Source: Blattamonas nauphoetae
Taxonomy: Eukaryota; Preaxostyla; Oxymonadida
Assembly (NCBI GenBank): GCA_033064195.1
Contig: JARBJD010000209.1
Location: 1 to 64,000 of the forward strand
Length of the DNA: 64,000 bases
Reading direction: 5' to 3'
Positions 28,946-40,410 of this stretch are shown in pieces. Position numbers and translations under genes: made by a program. Each line of letters opens with the position of its first letter. The stretch's first letter is position 1. Under the pieces are notes generated by a model. That model saw nothing but the letters and a program-made list of their open reading frames with translations, was not told the DNA's origin and ran no database searches.

Positions 28946-30212
28946 TAGCATCAAGAAACCAGTCAATTTTGTTGATCTCTCGTTTTCTCACTCTTTAGAA
29001 TTTTTTTCGTCTAGGAATTGATTCAAATAGTCTTGAAACTCAAAATAAGATGTTTGCACGAAACAAATTTCAGTTTTACAGCTTAGATCGTTATTTCACT
29101 TGTGTTTTCAATCTATGCCCAAACACAAAAATTTTAAAGATTTATGCAGTCAGAGTCCTCATCATTCTGGAAAAGATAAAAAAATGTGGTGTACATCTCA
29201 ATTAAGAGCGTGGGTACGCTGCCACGTTTTCAAAAATTTTCTCCCAAATTCACCTGCTTATTCCTTAATTTTTCATCGGCTCTCTCAAAAGGAGACAGTG
29301 CTATTCTCCATTCTCCTCCTCAAATGTGAAATATGGAGAAAACCATTCTCCAATTCCATCCCCATCTTCACTTGATCGCCTATCGTCATTCTCGCCCCAC
29401 CCGCCTCACCTATCCTCCTCGTCACTCCTTGTGCTTCTCGCTTGGCCTCTCAATCCAACTTGAGCTGCTGTTCCGTTTCTCTTTCTTGTTCTTTTTGACG
29501 AGACAAGAGACAATTCGAAAGTGTGTGAGCGGTGAGCGGAGGAGAGGCAAATGTGGGGCAAGCTGTCGTCGTTCCCGTGTTGAGGTCAGCTCGAATGAAG
29601 AGCGTGATTCCAGACCTAAAAAGAGCGACAACTATGAGAGAAGAAAGTGAAGATGAGATGAACTGACACACCCTCCCCCAATCGACAGTGTTTCGTGGCA
29701 TCTGATGTAATATGTACTCTGCTGGCTCGACCGAAATACTTCCGCTTCGTTCCCATCCAACACTTTGTGTTCGAGGTTCTTCATCTCGGAAGTCTCTTTG
29801 TCTGATTCGCTTCATCCTTCCGCAAGCTGTCTGATTCAGCCTTCCCTTTACGCTACGCCCCAAACCGAAACACAAAAGTGTTCCCATTTCCGAAATAACG
29901 ATTCCCGAAGGCCAGTCTGTTGGACAGATATGCTCCGACAATCCTTCGTACACTCAAATCCTCCAACAATCATACATAACTGCCCGTTCTGCTCTCTCTC
30001 CCGCCAACCACGAGATGGAGAGGGAGGGGATCAGTGGAGGGAAGGGGGGAAAGGTGAGAGTCGGGGTGAACGCGATGATTGGATTCTCGTCGAAGGCGTC
30101 TGGTTTGGATCCGTCTATCGGCGGTTCTTTTCTTTCTCCCATTTCTGATCCAACAACGCTTCAATCGCCGTCAGGTTCGCTAAATGCAGGTCTCGCTTCT
30201 CTCCCACCACAA
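28946..30212. other. MULE interior without a convincing gene
   Basis: Both strands have short open frames of low-complexity Ser/Arg composition. 28950-29400 is A/T-rich and 29400-30200 is more balanced, with scattered splice-like signals. I see no recognisable domain. Confidence 0.3.
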
Positions 30213-30653
30213 TCACCCCCTCACCATCTCCCTCTCCTCCATCCCCAGCGACAGGGATTGAGATTCTGTGGATGATGCCCAGCTGCTTCTGTCGCTCCTC
30301 CCTTCGTGCAGAACACTCGCTCGTTGGATCGGAAGCAGAGAAGGGTCGAGAGGAGGGAGTGAGTATGATGGAAGAGTGACTGCCTCAGATGGGATCGTTA
30401 GTTTCGTCGATGCGAGTGACGGCTGTTCTTCTGTGTTCTGGGCGAGCGAAATGATGTGTCTGACTTGCTGTCGAATCCGCTTCTCGTTGTCCACTTTGGA
30501 TTGGAGAACATTGGACACAATTTGACGACTTTCGGTCTGGAAGTCTCGAATCTCCTGATTAAGCTCTGATCCAATCTGCGATGGCACGAAGAGAGTGAAT
30601 GTGATCGAACTCAGAAACACGAGGAGTGAAGAGTTGTGTCTTGAATACGACAT
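30213..30653 (-). CDS. Hypothetical host-like ORF (146 aa)
   Basis: The product starts MSYSRHNSSLLVFLSSITF, whose hydrophobic stretch could be a signal peptide or membrane anchor. A charged coiled-coil-like helix (IRDFQTESRQIVSNVLQSKV) and a Pro/Ser-rich tail follow. It lies just downstream of the 498-aa ORF on the same strand, so the two may be exons of one gene. No family is recognised. Confidence 0.35.
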   Translation of the reverse strand: MSYSRHNSSLLVFLSSITFTLFVPSQIGSELNQEIRDFQTESRQIVSNVLQSKVDNEKRIRQQVRHIISLAQNTEEQPSLASTKLTIPSEAVTLPSYSLPPLDPSLLPIQRASVLHEGRSDRSSWASSTESQSLSLGMEEREMVRG

Positions 30654-30798
30654 CTCGATACAGGATCGACTCCCTGAGAGGGATCAAGAACGACACATGC
30701 AGCAAACAGAACGAGTGCTCGTTCGGTGTAAGAGACACGCTTTCGATGGTTGAGGCTGGCGGTGGCGAGACGCTTGCATTGGATGACGAAGAGAAAAG

Positions 30799-32295
30799 TT
30801 AAGCGAGACCTGTTGATTCGAGGAGAAGGCTGATCTGGTGTTCATCGAGTGGTTCCATCCGGACTGACTGCAGAAGACTGGAAGTGAGGGCGAGGGACGT
30901 GGGAGGTTCCGGAAGGCGTGTGAAGTGGAGAGAGGAGGGGTTTGGGGCAGATGTGATGGGCGACGAGACGAGCGACGATTTGGAGTCGATTCTGGGCAGA
31001 CTGAGGGTGGACTTGCTCTTCGTGAGGAGAAGTGAGAGATGGCTGTCTTTTCGCTGGATGTCTTCGTTTTTGAGAGGTCGGAGATCAGTGGAGGATGAAA
31101 CAGACAGTTTCGAGCTGGATTTAGCGATGTTGACAAGAGAATGGGAGGATCCTTGTTGATGTGAAAATTCCGATGTCAATGAATGAGAATCGGAATCCTG
31201 GGGTTCCAGTCGTATTTGGGGAGGAGGGATGGTGGGAGAGGGAAGAGGGTTGAAGAGAGAGATCGACGGAAGTGGAAGTGTGAATGGTCTGAGACTCAGC
31301 TCGAACCACCTTTCGTTTATTCTGAAATACACTGTTTCGACAGAGGGTGGATGAGGGGGTGATGGTGAAGGGGATAAATCGTCAAAGTTTGGAGAACTGA
31401 GATCGGTGGTTCTGATCTGTGTCTGTTCCGAGTCTAAGGAGAGTGGATCAATCGACGATTCCACAATAATATGATGGAAATCGGTGCTTTGTGATTGAAC
31501 AGGGACTTTGGGCGAGATTTTCGGGGATACAAGCGACGGAGTGAGATTGTTCTGTTCAAAGTCAGGAGATTGATATGACAACTCCGATGTAATTGTTTGT
31601 GACAAATCCATCAAAGAACGATCGAATCGGGATGAGGGGTGAATTATACGTTCTGAGAATTGTCTTTGTCCAAGCAGCGCGACAGTTGTTGGATGATCGC
31701 GTCCCATGAGCCCAATTTGGAGGCCAGCGTTCATTTCCAATCGAGAAGGGATACATAATTGGGAGATGCGATCATAGTCTTCATGTTCGATGACAGCCTC
31801 GTCTTCCAATTGGCGACGAGTTCGGACGATCTCTGAAAGAGGGATTTCGTTGGCCTGATCTTCTTGATTCCAGATGGTCTCATAATCCATCAGCAGATGA
31901 GCTCCATCCATCAGGAACAAGAGGTAATCGGGAAGGAAACAGTTTTGAATCGGTTGCTTTACAGTCAGCTTTGGATCACGGCTGTTTCGAAGGTTGAAAA
32001 GAAGAAATTGCAAACATTGTGGTGAAAAGAACGATCTCGCTGCTGTGGTAAGCTCGTCGGGGTGAGATAGACAGGTTTGGATTTGAGAAGGAGGAGTGGA
32101 AATGTCATGGAATCGGTGAGGTTCCTGTGAAACAGGTGTGGACTCCCGCCCTGAATGGAGAGAGGTGTGATGATTGTTTGAGTGTGTTTTCCGTTTGGTA
32201 TTTGAGTGATATACTGAATACGGAAACAGAGAATGATTGTTGCTGGGTTGTCGAATCCACGGAATATCAGTTGGGAACACGACAGGAAGCTTCAA
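30799..32295 (-). CDS. Hypothetical host-like protein (498 aa), MULE cargo
   Basis: This is the longest open frame in the cargo region. The first 200 residues look like a folded, moderately hydrophobic domain (CLQFLLFNLRNSRDPKLTVK, DYLLFLMDGAHLLMDYET). The remainder is Ser/Pro/Leu-rich and probably disordered. Coding-like frames continue upstream (to about 32734, ending SISAFVLGFAKGETGF...), suggesting a multi-exon host gene. No domain is recognised. It sits inside the MULE, so it is either captured cargo or host DNA enclosed by the TIRs. Confidence 0.45.
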   Translation of the reverse strand: MKLPVVFPTDIPWIRQPSNNHSLFPYSVYHSNTKRKTHSNNHHTSLHSGRESTPVSQEPHRFHDISTPPSQIQTCLSHPDELTTAARSFFSPQCLQFLLFNLRNSRDPKLTVKQPIQNCFLPDYLLFLMDGAHLLMDYETIWNQEDQANEIPLSEIVRTRRQLEDEAVIEHEDYDRISQLCIPSRLEMNAGLQIGLMGRDHPTTVALLGQRQFSERIIHPSSRFDRSLMDLSQTITSELSYQSPDFEQNNLTPSLVSPKISPKVPVQSQSTDFHHIIVESSIDPLSLDSEQTQIRTTDLSSPNFDDLSPSPSPPHPPSVETVYFRINERWFELSLRPFTLPLPSISLFNPLPSPTIPPPQIRLEPQDSDSHSLTSEFSHQQGSSHSLVNIAKSSSKLSVSSSTDLRPLKNEDIQRKDSHLSLLLTKSKSTLSLPRIDSKSSLVSSPITSAPNPSSLHFTRLPEPPTSLALTSSLLQSVRMEPLDEHQISLLLESTGLA

Positions 32296-32821
32296 AAAAC
32301 GGAAGAGGTATCCCTTCTGCCGTGAGAATGAAGCCTGTCTCGCCTTTAGCGAATCCCAGAACGAAAGCGGAGATGGACCGATTCCGATGGGACGTATGTT
32401 GTGATGAGGGAGTTGTTGAGGGGAGGGAGAGTGAGAGTCTGATAATAGTTTGCGTCGAGAGACAGAGTCCAGTGAATGGAGTCTGACGAGAGGGTGGGAC
32501 TGTTGAGTCTGATTGTGAGAGATGAGATGAGATGAATGATAAGAGAATATGAGAGAAAATGAGAACTTGAAGTGAAGAGGGATGTAATGAAAAATGTGGA
32601 AGCCAATTTGGCTTCCATCGAAAAATGAACAGGGACAAATCGAACAAAACCTTGGATGTGGCTACACATGATTGCACAGGGAAGAAAGAATATCGAAGCA
32701 GCCGACGCATTAAAAAGTTTGTCCTCCAATACAAGCAGTTGAATCACAACGACAGCAGGGAGTGGAGAGATTTGGTGTCTTTTTCGCTGATGGATCATTT
32801 GAGTTCCTGGGAAAGAATTAT

Positions 32822-33157
32822 TTAGTAAATCTCACAATGAACGTTGAGGGGGACAGGAACGGGATCAAGAACTAGAAGAGTCTGCGTAATGTGGCACAGT
32901 GCCGTTTGTCGAGTTGATGCGTGTTCAGTCATCTGAGACAGATCCTCAAGCTTACTGTGAAGGGTTCTGAATGAAAGATGACCAATCTCCGAGTTTTGGG
33001 GTGTGAATTCTCGATTGCATCGTCGAGCTGAAAGATCTGTCCAATCCCATGACAAGTTTAAATTCACTTTCACGGAACAAGTCGGGAGGATTCCTCTGTC
33101 CATGAAGACAAAATTTTCATGAGAAAGCAATGAGTGACATGATAGAGTGGAAAACAA
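32822..33157 (-). CDS. Exon-like ORF in the MULE cargo (111 aa)
   Basis: The product contains DRGILPTCSVKVNLNLSWDW and HSKLEDLSQMTEHASTRQTA. Composition is protein-like with several Cys and amphipathic helices. It lies upstream of the 498-aa ORF on the same strand and could be an exon of the same gene. The ORF at 33244-33468 (LLSKEFISSLNDTLSPDYLS) is similar in character. Family unknown. Confidence 0.3.
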   Translation of the reverse strand: MFSTLSCHSLLSHENFVFMDRGILPTCSVKVNLNLSWDWTDLSARRCNREFTPQNSEIGHLSFRTLHSKLEDLSQMTEHASTRQTALCHITQTLLVLDPVPVPLNVHCEIY

Positions 33158-33746
33158 TGAAGTATAGCATATTCTGATTATCTTTTGTGGAACTTCGATT
33201 CCCTTTCATATCTTGTGTCAAATATCAGAGAGTACACCTCGAACTAATCGTGGATGACTGTGACATTGCAGGAATGCGGGACACATCCCAATTCGACGAG
33301 AAAATGAGATGTGTTTCGGAGATGCTCCAGAGGTCGAGATTGCGAAAGATAATCTGGTGACAATGTGTCATTCAGGGATGAGATGAATTCTTTGGAGAGA
33401 AGACGGTTGATAGTATGACAGTCAAAGACAGCGGCGATGAGAACGATGAACCCAAAAGAGCAACCCATTTCTGGACGACTGGAGGCGAACGCGGAATCTG
33501 TCGGTTTGCACCAGCAATTCTTGCATACCCAGAGTCTAAGGATGTTCTGCAGAGATGAGTTGAATCATTCGAGAGAGGTGGTTTCGACCTGTAATTTGAG
33601 ATGCAATCAGTGATAACATATTCACATTCGAACCCAGCAGCTGCGAGATCAAGCGACACTCACTGATAACCAGGTGACCAGCAAAGCTATCCCTTTCGTA
33701 ATTCGAAGCCTTCTGTATTCAGAGCTTTGTTCATCTGTTTCCATGA

Positions 33747-34697
33747 TTAAGTCAGTTCGACGCAGTCCTCCTTCCAGTATTGAAATGGTGCTTTAACAGC
33801 GGTGAAAATAGTCGAGAGAGAACTCCAGTTTCCAACATATGACAGGCACCTTGAGAATCCCAGTTTAATCGGAGATGAGAGAACATATTCCAAGGTTGGA
33901 GTATGAAATGGACCGAAAGACAGGATTTGATCCAGGAGAGGCAGGAAGAGGCTGAACAAGTCTGTATTCAGACAGTATCGATTTGAGAATTGAAATGTCA
34001 CGATGTGAAACGATGGGATCACAGCCTTCTGAAAGATCACTTCACGAGAGTTGAATGTGTCGACCGCAGCAGTGAAGGTAAGTTCCATGAGTTCTCTTGG
34101 ATAGGCAAGGACAACGCATTCTGTGACGATCCATATGAGAATGTTGACTATCGTTTGGTTTCCTGTAGTTGACAGTGTGTGAAGTTGCTCTGTGGCAGAC
34201 ATCTTGGATAAGAGATCTGACACCTTATGATTAAATCGAACAGCAGGCGATGGGAAGTGATAAGAACGGCGTTCAGGAATGACTACGCTGAAGCAATCAC
34301 AGTCGAGGGGGAGATGAGAACAGAGTGACAATACTCGTAGAAAAGCCAGAATGTCATCCGGCTGAAGAGCGAACTGGTCCGTGACGAGTTTGTCTGTAAT
34401 TTCATGTTGGCTCCATTTCAGTTCGAGGCTCTTCAAAAGTAGGACTTTTCCGTCTTCCAGGACATCGTCAAACGGGTGGTCTGCTTTCACGAATGCAACA
34501 AGCGATCATTAAATGGTAGATTCGTCTTCATATGAGAATAACTTATTCCAATCTAAATTGAGGAATGGTTCACTATCTAGATCGACAATTGTAAGTGATT
34601 TCCGGGAGTCATTCGAAAAGTCATCGTCAGAAGGGTTCAACGAATCTGTTTCCTCTTCCACCAAAAAACAATAGATGATCATCCCATGATTCTTCAC
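33747..34697 (-). pseudogene. Host repeated-family protein (Blattamonas-type, from memory)
   Basis: One frame runs from 34697 to 33747, interrupted by stop codons near 34506-34511. Segments such as DLDSEPFLNLDWNKLF near the start and FSNRYCLNTDLFSLFLPLLD followed by LEYVLSSPIKLGFSRCLSYV near the end recall a very large protein family I remember from the oxymonad Blattamonas ('SPFLNW', 'VNR.S..D....F...LA.LL...P...PT..FVL..P'). That protein is all-helical, ARM/HEAT-like and of unknown function. Because it lies inside the MULE it is probably a captured host gene copy. Confidence 0.5.
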
Positions 34698-34838
34698 AGT
34701 CGAAGTGACGACTTATCAGGCGGGCAAAATCCGAATGGGTCATTTTGATGGAATAAAGATGAAGAGAAGAATGAAATGAATCATCATTTACAACGAATAT
34801 GCATCTGACTGGCTTGTTGAACGTTCGCCAAGAATATC

Positions 34839-35114
34839 TCAGTGAATGTCCGCACATCCAGTCTGTTCACTTTCCAGCAGCAAACAACTAATTAGCTGAA
34901 GTCGGTCATTTGGAAACGTGGACTGGAGATAGTCCTGAGTCTGATTGACGGAAGAAGAGAGGCGACAGTTCGCGCCCATTGTGATGGCATCAGAACCGCA
35001 TGTGTGCTCGGAAATGGCATGTTGAACCAATGGGATGATAGTTGTGATTCGCTCAAGAATGATATTGTTTCGTTCAGTGAAGGAGAAGGCGAGTTGTGAC
35101 ACACCAGGACACAC
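34839..35114 (-). CDS. Exon-like ORF in the MULE cargo (91 aa), unknown
   Basis: The helical frame holds FTERNNIILERITTIIPLVQ and LSSSVNQTQDYLQSTFPNDR and ends LLLESEQTGCADIH. It is placed just upstream of the repeated-family pseudogene on the same strand and may be an upstream exon of it. No domain is recognised. Confidence 0.3.
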   Translation of the reverse strand: MCPGVSQLAFSFTERNNIILERITTIIPLVQHAISEHTCGSDAITMGANCRLSSSVNQTQDYLQSTFPNDRLQLISCLLLESEQTGCADIH

Positions 35115-36332
35115 GTCACCACAACAGAGGACGGGCCAAATAAATCAACAGATATCCACTGCACCAAGGCTATGCATCAATAAATGACGGAATGGGAAAG
35201 GAAAACTTGTGGTTTCGTGAGGTGGCGACGAACGACAATTCTTCGTCACATTAGAAACAGTTCACGAATCCAGGACTAAAACTCTGGTTGGTCGCTGGTG
35301 GTGGATGGAGAGAGAACAAACTGATGAAGAGATGGGACAAAAAGAGAGGAAGATTGAGAAAGACAAAGAGATAGTAACAGCAGATGAGACAAACAACAAA
35401 ACACAAATTTAGATCGACAGGTGAAAGTTTGAGAGATTGATGATGATTTGATACCCCAGACTGTGTTTGAAACACGGTTCTGAATAGTGAGGAGGACAAA
35501 CGAGGTGAACAAAGAGATGTGAGGTGAAGAGGAGGAAAACCAAACATCTCGAGGGGATCTTGTCACAATTCAATGAATGTGCAATTCACTCTCGTTTTTA
35601 GATTGGCGGGAGAGCAGTGCGTGTCCAGCTTTTCCATTTCCAGTTTGTGCCCGTCCATTACACCAATAAGGAAATCCTGTTTCGGCTTGTGAGAACACGA
35701 ATCTCTGGCATGTCGACAAATGATGGAACAAGTTTAGTGACGGAGGCGATGAGCGAGTGGATGTTGCTCCTGCGAGTGAGGTTTGGGTGAAGGGAGATTG
35801 TTTCAGAACAACAAAATGAAGGCGATGAAAAGTGAAGATGTGTCGGATTTGTTGGTAGGATTGAAATTTCGATGTTAAAAAGTCGAATTAAACGTGCCGG
35901 GACAAGCTAGTTTAATGAATAGAGAATGAAAAATCCTCATGTCAACCAGTTCCCTCGAGAAGCTCAGGTCGTCCTAACATACGTCTGTAGTACATAAATG
36001 ATCTGTGCAGTGGATGTTTAGTCGAGTATCGATACGAGAGGAGTTATACGGATCGTAGGAGGTGGATCATGGGATTCCGGGCCGGTACATTGGTGCTGTT
36101 GAAAATATGGAAAGAACTGAAATACAGTATATCATATGAGCTCAACACATTTCAAACCAATTGTAAATCATGGCTGAATCACGAGAGATTAGTGCGCATC
36201 TTCACTTTGCGCGAACGACATGATGGAGTTCTGAGGTGGCGAAAAGATTGGTATGAATTGGGTGGTGTGTCAAACGTCATCAGTTTCGGTCACTGAATGT
36301 GTTGATTGAAGGACTGTTAGGACGACGATAGG
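35115..36332. other. MULE interior without a convincing gene
   Basis: Apart from short overlapping frames I see no protein-like stretch, tandem repeat or TIR pair here. It ends at the TA target of the mariner MITE. Confidence 0.3.
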
Positions 36333-36334
36333 TA

Positions 36335-36689
36335 CAGGGTGGCCCAGAAGTAGTCTAACCGTATGGGTCGATCACTTTTCTTCGATCTTGCGCAATTGAC
36401 CCCAATCGTCTTTCTCTTCTTTCCTATGCTTCAAAATTTCCCTTCTTTTCATTTCACAAGTGCTTCCTCGACTGTAGTCTCGATGGATCTCATGAAACGG
36501 GACTGACTCCGTTTTTTGAACACTCCTTTCTTGAGCGGACAAGGATTGTTGATCAACGAAACAGTGGTGAAAAGAAAAGAAGTGAAATTAAGAAGCATTG
36601 TAGTGAGGAGAAAGACGATTGGTGTCAACGGAATTTGTTCGACGAGAAGTGATCGACCCATAGGGTTAGACTACTTCTGGGCCACCCTG
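36335..36689. mobile_element. Palindromic mariner MITE, 355 bp
   Basis: The ends CAGGGTGGCCCAGAAGTAG and its reverse complement are flanked by TA (36333-36334, 36690-36691). The inverted similarity continues inward with divergence over most of each half: both strands start a frame MGRSL followed by 'LTPIVFL', from the two arms. It has no transposase. A trans-acting mariner transposase is expected elsewhere in the genome. Confidence 0.8.
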
Positions 36690-36890
36690 TACTCGATTGA
36701 TGAGACTCAATTGTACTTCAGATAGCCTACAAAAGGATTGAACACCGACATTTTCTGTTCACACCACCCACTGGCTCCTTTCCCATCTTTCGAAAATGAA
36801 AGAAAATAAAGCTGAAAAACTGAAATCTGCGAATGGAATTTTTTGGTTGTTTTGGCTGAGATAAACGGTTGAATAGACTGAGAAACACAC

Positions 36891-37965
36891 TTAGTCGATG
36901 TCGATATCACCGACAATGGTTCTTCCATGTTTCTGGTCTTGTCTCGTCTTAGTCATCTTTGAAAGCTTGATTACTTGTTCTGCCCAAGGAGTCATCGCTC
37001 TCGTTGTCTCCCTTGATGTCTTCTTCACTTTTTTCGATTTCTGTTCGGGAGCCAGCTTTGCCTGTCGCAGAATCGACATCCTGACCCCATTGGTTGCTCT
37101 TCGCCTCCAACTGTCTGGATCAAACTGCAGGTTTGTGTCTTTTGTCCCATACAGGCGCCAGGCCGGGTGTATAAGTGAAATTGGAATGGGTAGTTTTTGG
37201 ACAGCGTATTCTGCCAAAACGTGCGAACACGGAAGGAGTAGTGTTGATGTAGTTTGGTTTCGACATGAAGTTGCTCTCGCTTCGGCCGTTAACATTTCAA
37301 AAATCCGTTTGATTGCTGGAAAACTTGCGACTTTCCATAGGTTTGAAAGAGCGATGGACGTCTTGAGATTACTGATTCTTTGATTCAGCTGAACTTCTAG
37401 TTGACATTTGATAAATCCTTTTTGGTTTGCATCGAATCGTAGAAGATGTTTGATAGTTTCTGTGAAACGAACATTCCTACTCGGAAGATGGTTCTTCAGG
37501 GCAGAGTGAAGCCCTTCAACCGGAGATGAAACAAGTATACCCAGATGAGGTATAGTGTTTATAAAACAAGAGATGAATGATTGTTCTTTGGAGAACCATT
37601 GGTCGCTGAGGTATTGTTTGAATAGTGATAGATCAATATCATACACATCAAGAGAATCCAAAAATGCCGCTTTGGCCATTGGGAATGACGTAGAGTCATC
37701 GTGTTCTACGAGTTTGTACCATTGAGACATAATTAGAGTTGTGATATCCTCTCTCTCTGGATACGTTTGTAAAGATGTGCGAAGGTGGGCTTCGACGTTT
37801 CGTTGAATATGCCATCGGCATAGTAGATGTTTTTTGGTGGGGCATGCTGCTCGAATTGCAGCGGCCATTGCAGCATCGGCGTCAGTGAGGATCCCATATG
37901 TTTGTTCCAGTCCCCCAACCCTTAGAGACAATTGATGCAAAATCCATATGTAATCTTCTGTCTTT
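36891..37965 (-). pseudogene. MULE transposase, C-terminal part (DDE core and SWIM finger)
   Basis: It continues the gene that starts at 43688. The stretch holds EKTEDYIWILHQL, the second catalytic block YGILTDADAAMAAAIRAACP and KHLLCRWHIQRNV, a spacer with the late acidic site (SSPVEGLHSALKNHLPSRN), then a SWIM-like finger (STLLLPCSHVLAEYAV) and a basic tail ending GDIDID at 36891. Together with 43043-43688 this is a FAR1/FHY3-type MULE transposase. The 5.07-kb element inserted between the two parts inactivates it. Confidence 0.8.
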
Positions 37966-37968
37966 TCA
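37966..37968. repeat. 3-bp target duplication (TCA) of the 5.07-kb element
   Basis: TCA here and at 43040-43042 flank the element. Removing the element and one copy leaves the MULE transposase frame continuous (LILS then EKTEDY). Confidence 0.6.
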
Positions 37969-38411
37969 TAGTCACCGGATAAACCCGCTTTTATCCATAA
38001 ACCCGCACAAAATCCAAAATGTTGATCATCTTTATGGATTAATTCCTTCCATTTCATTTTTTCACTTTTTAGAACTAGTTACTCCAAATTGATTAAAAGG
38101 GAGTCAGTTCAAAATCAAAAAGTGGGTCACATTTGTGCAGAACACTTGAAGAATGATAAACTGTGCTCTATCACATTCAACACCTCCTCCTCACAACTTT
38201 CACTCACACCAGACAACGCGAGAACTTGCTGAACCCGCCATCCTAGCTCTCAGACACAATCCAAGATCGCTGAACAAAACGCAGCTCTTGATCGAACTTT
38301 TCAGATAACGCTGTCGACTACCTTCCACTTCTTACACCAACTACAATTTCGCTTGCAATCTCATTCCATCATTCTTGTCTCGGAGCTCCAGACACCAAAC
38401 TTTCACTCGCA

Positions 38412-38882
38412 ATGTCGAAAGGAAAACTTAACCTATCACTTGGAGCGGACGTAATGAACATGCGGATGCATATGATTGATTGCTTTATGGGCGTGAACGA
38501 CGATAATCGTTCTATTTTGAATTTCGCCGAGCATCTCGCGAATCTTACTCCCAACCAGAAAAGAATCAATTCCACTCTGAATCGCTCAATTGCAACAATA
38601 CTATCTCGGTATCCAGAAATGCACACCCAATTCGACGAGGGACTGCGAAAATTGGATAGCAAGGACAACCAGATAGTGATGAACGAGGGAATCACTGTCA
38701 CACTGCTCTGCCATCGCAAGAATCTGTACGCTGGGATTGTTTGTCCAAAGGAACTCTTCTCTCTCATATTGCACATAATTAAGCTCGCCAACTCCCTCTT
38801 CAACAAGTCGATCCCATCTGTCCATGTGCATTCTGGAGTCGATAAGTTAGACATGCTTGACCATCCATTCGGCGTAGAATAG
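38412..38882 (+). pseudogene. Decayed ORF in the 5.07-kb element, part 1
   Basis: The 156-codon frame starts MSKGKLNLSLGADVMNMRMH and continues SILNFAEHLANLTPNQKRIN and NEGITVTLLCHRKNLYAGIV. It is a helical, protein-like composition. It is followed in another frame by MTLGGKAGSMRIPIDSLITS (38945) and then by the 39130 frame. These successive frames look like one long protein degraded by indels or missing introns. No family is recognised. Confidence 0.4.
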
Positions 38883-38944
38883 CCAGAAGTGAGAAACGGA
38901 CAGCGAGTGACAGATCGAGTGTAACATCCTTCCTTCCTCCTGTC

Positions 38945-40410
38945 ATGACACTCGGCGGGAAGGCTGGCAGCATGCGAATCCCCATCGACTCCCTCATCAC
39001 ATCAGATTTGGGCGGAGAGTTGGTCAACACCGTCGTGTGTGAGTTTACCGATCTGCTATTCTCTGTCCACACCAAGTTGTGTGACACTGGCGTACCAGGA
39101 ACGATGGCCCAACCAAACATGACCACCACGTGCTGCCGAACAAGTCAGACATTCAGCTTCTGACCGTCCAGTTGACCGGAACCAGCATCGTCACAACAAG
39201 CCAGTTCTCCGCGTGGGTTCATCGAGAGGACGAGAATACTGTCCCGACAAGCTCATTCATCGACTCAATCTCTGTCATCATCCCGCTCATCATCATCTCC
39301 ACTTCATATGAAGAGGAACTTCGCTTCGAGACAGCAGCGAAGATCGCACTTGCCGTGGCAAAGATGCGAGTATTGGAAGACGCGATCAGAAACGAGCTGA
39401 TGAACAAGTACTCTCCAAGGACCACACTGAGAGTCGATGTGAGTGCAGCTTTTGTGAACATCGCGGAGGGTGGGCTGCGAGATCTCATGACAATTCTCGT
39501 CCCTCTTCTCAAGGAAGCCCTTCGCATGATTCCGGTGATTCTGAAGATGATGGAGGCATGTTGTTTGGCAGGACCAGCTGACCAGGATCAGAAGAAAGAC
39601 AAGAAGGAGCTCTCGAATCAGTTGAAAAGAGAAGAAAAGAGAAACCTCAACACCTTCATAGCTCGAAAGAGACTCCTCGCCTTCTTCGTCACGTCTCTTG
39701 CTCTCGAAGCTCACCTCCCACAACTCGACATCCGTATCAACTCTGTTTCTTGTGGCATTGCCAAGTCAGGTCACTCCGCAAAGACTAGCAAGACACTCAT
39801 CACAGCAAATCTCTCAGACGTTTGCGCATCGGTTGTCATCCGTCCAAATAACATTGGATTGATGGTGGAGACAGGATCGATGCTGACGGGAGTCCGAATC
39901 GCTCCAGTTCTCAGTCTTCTCCAAGTCATCCAAGACGATGATCCGTTTTTGACAGCCACTGCTGATAGCAACCCATCTCTCCTTCTGTCTCTGGCGATGT
40001 TCATGCCTCGCGGCTACACCGATCCAGCTACAAAAGGAATGCGGATGGACGACGCCAGTTTGACTGTCACACAGGTAATGGAAGGCCAGAAGCCGGGCAA
40101 GAATGAGAAAGCCATCAAAGAGAGCCCTCTCGACAAGAAGTTGCTAATGAAAGCAAAAGACAGCGAATACGAAACGAACGACAACGACAGAACGGTGATT
40201 GAAGTGGACGCCAAAAGTGAAGGAATGGGACGCAATTTGAACCACGGCACGTGCATCAAGCTGATCCAGACTGTCCTCCACGTTGTGAACTTTGTCATCA
40301 CACACATTGGCGAGATGATACCGCTCCTGAATGACCTCACTCTGAAGACGGAAGTGAAGAGGATCTGTGCATCTTCAGACAGGTGGAAAAGTTCCGTGTC
40401 AAGAGTCTGA
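38945..40410 (+). pseudogene. Decayed ORF in the 5.07-kb element, part 2 (long captured gene)
   Basis: The main frame (39130-40410, 426 codons) has alternating hydrophobic strands and helices: IQLLTVQLTGTSIVTTSQFS, LRVDVSAAFVNIAEGGLRDL, LLAFFVTSLALEAHLPQLDI and VIRPNNIGLMVETGSMLTGV. A frame change near 39100-39130 separates it from the upstream frame. The strand-rich pattern faintly recalls Vps13-type lipid-transfer proteins, but this is a weak impression and I would not annotate it as such. It is a captured host gene fragment or element-specific protein. Confidence 0.4.

Noticed and set aside
36898-37383. 161-aa ORF on the + strand opposite the MULE transposase
   Set aside because: It is antisense to the conserved SWIM and core region and has no independent support.
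38945-40410. Vps13/chorein-type lipid-transfer protein
   Set aside because: The impression comes only from alternating hydrophobic strands; no diagnostic motif is visible, so the ORF is left unassigned.
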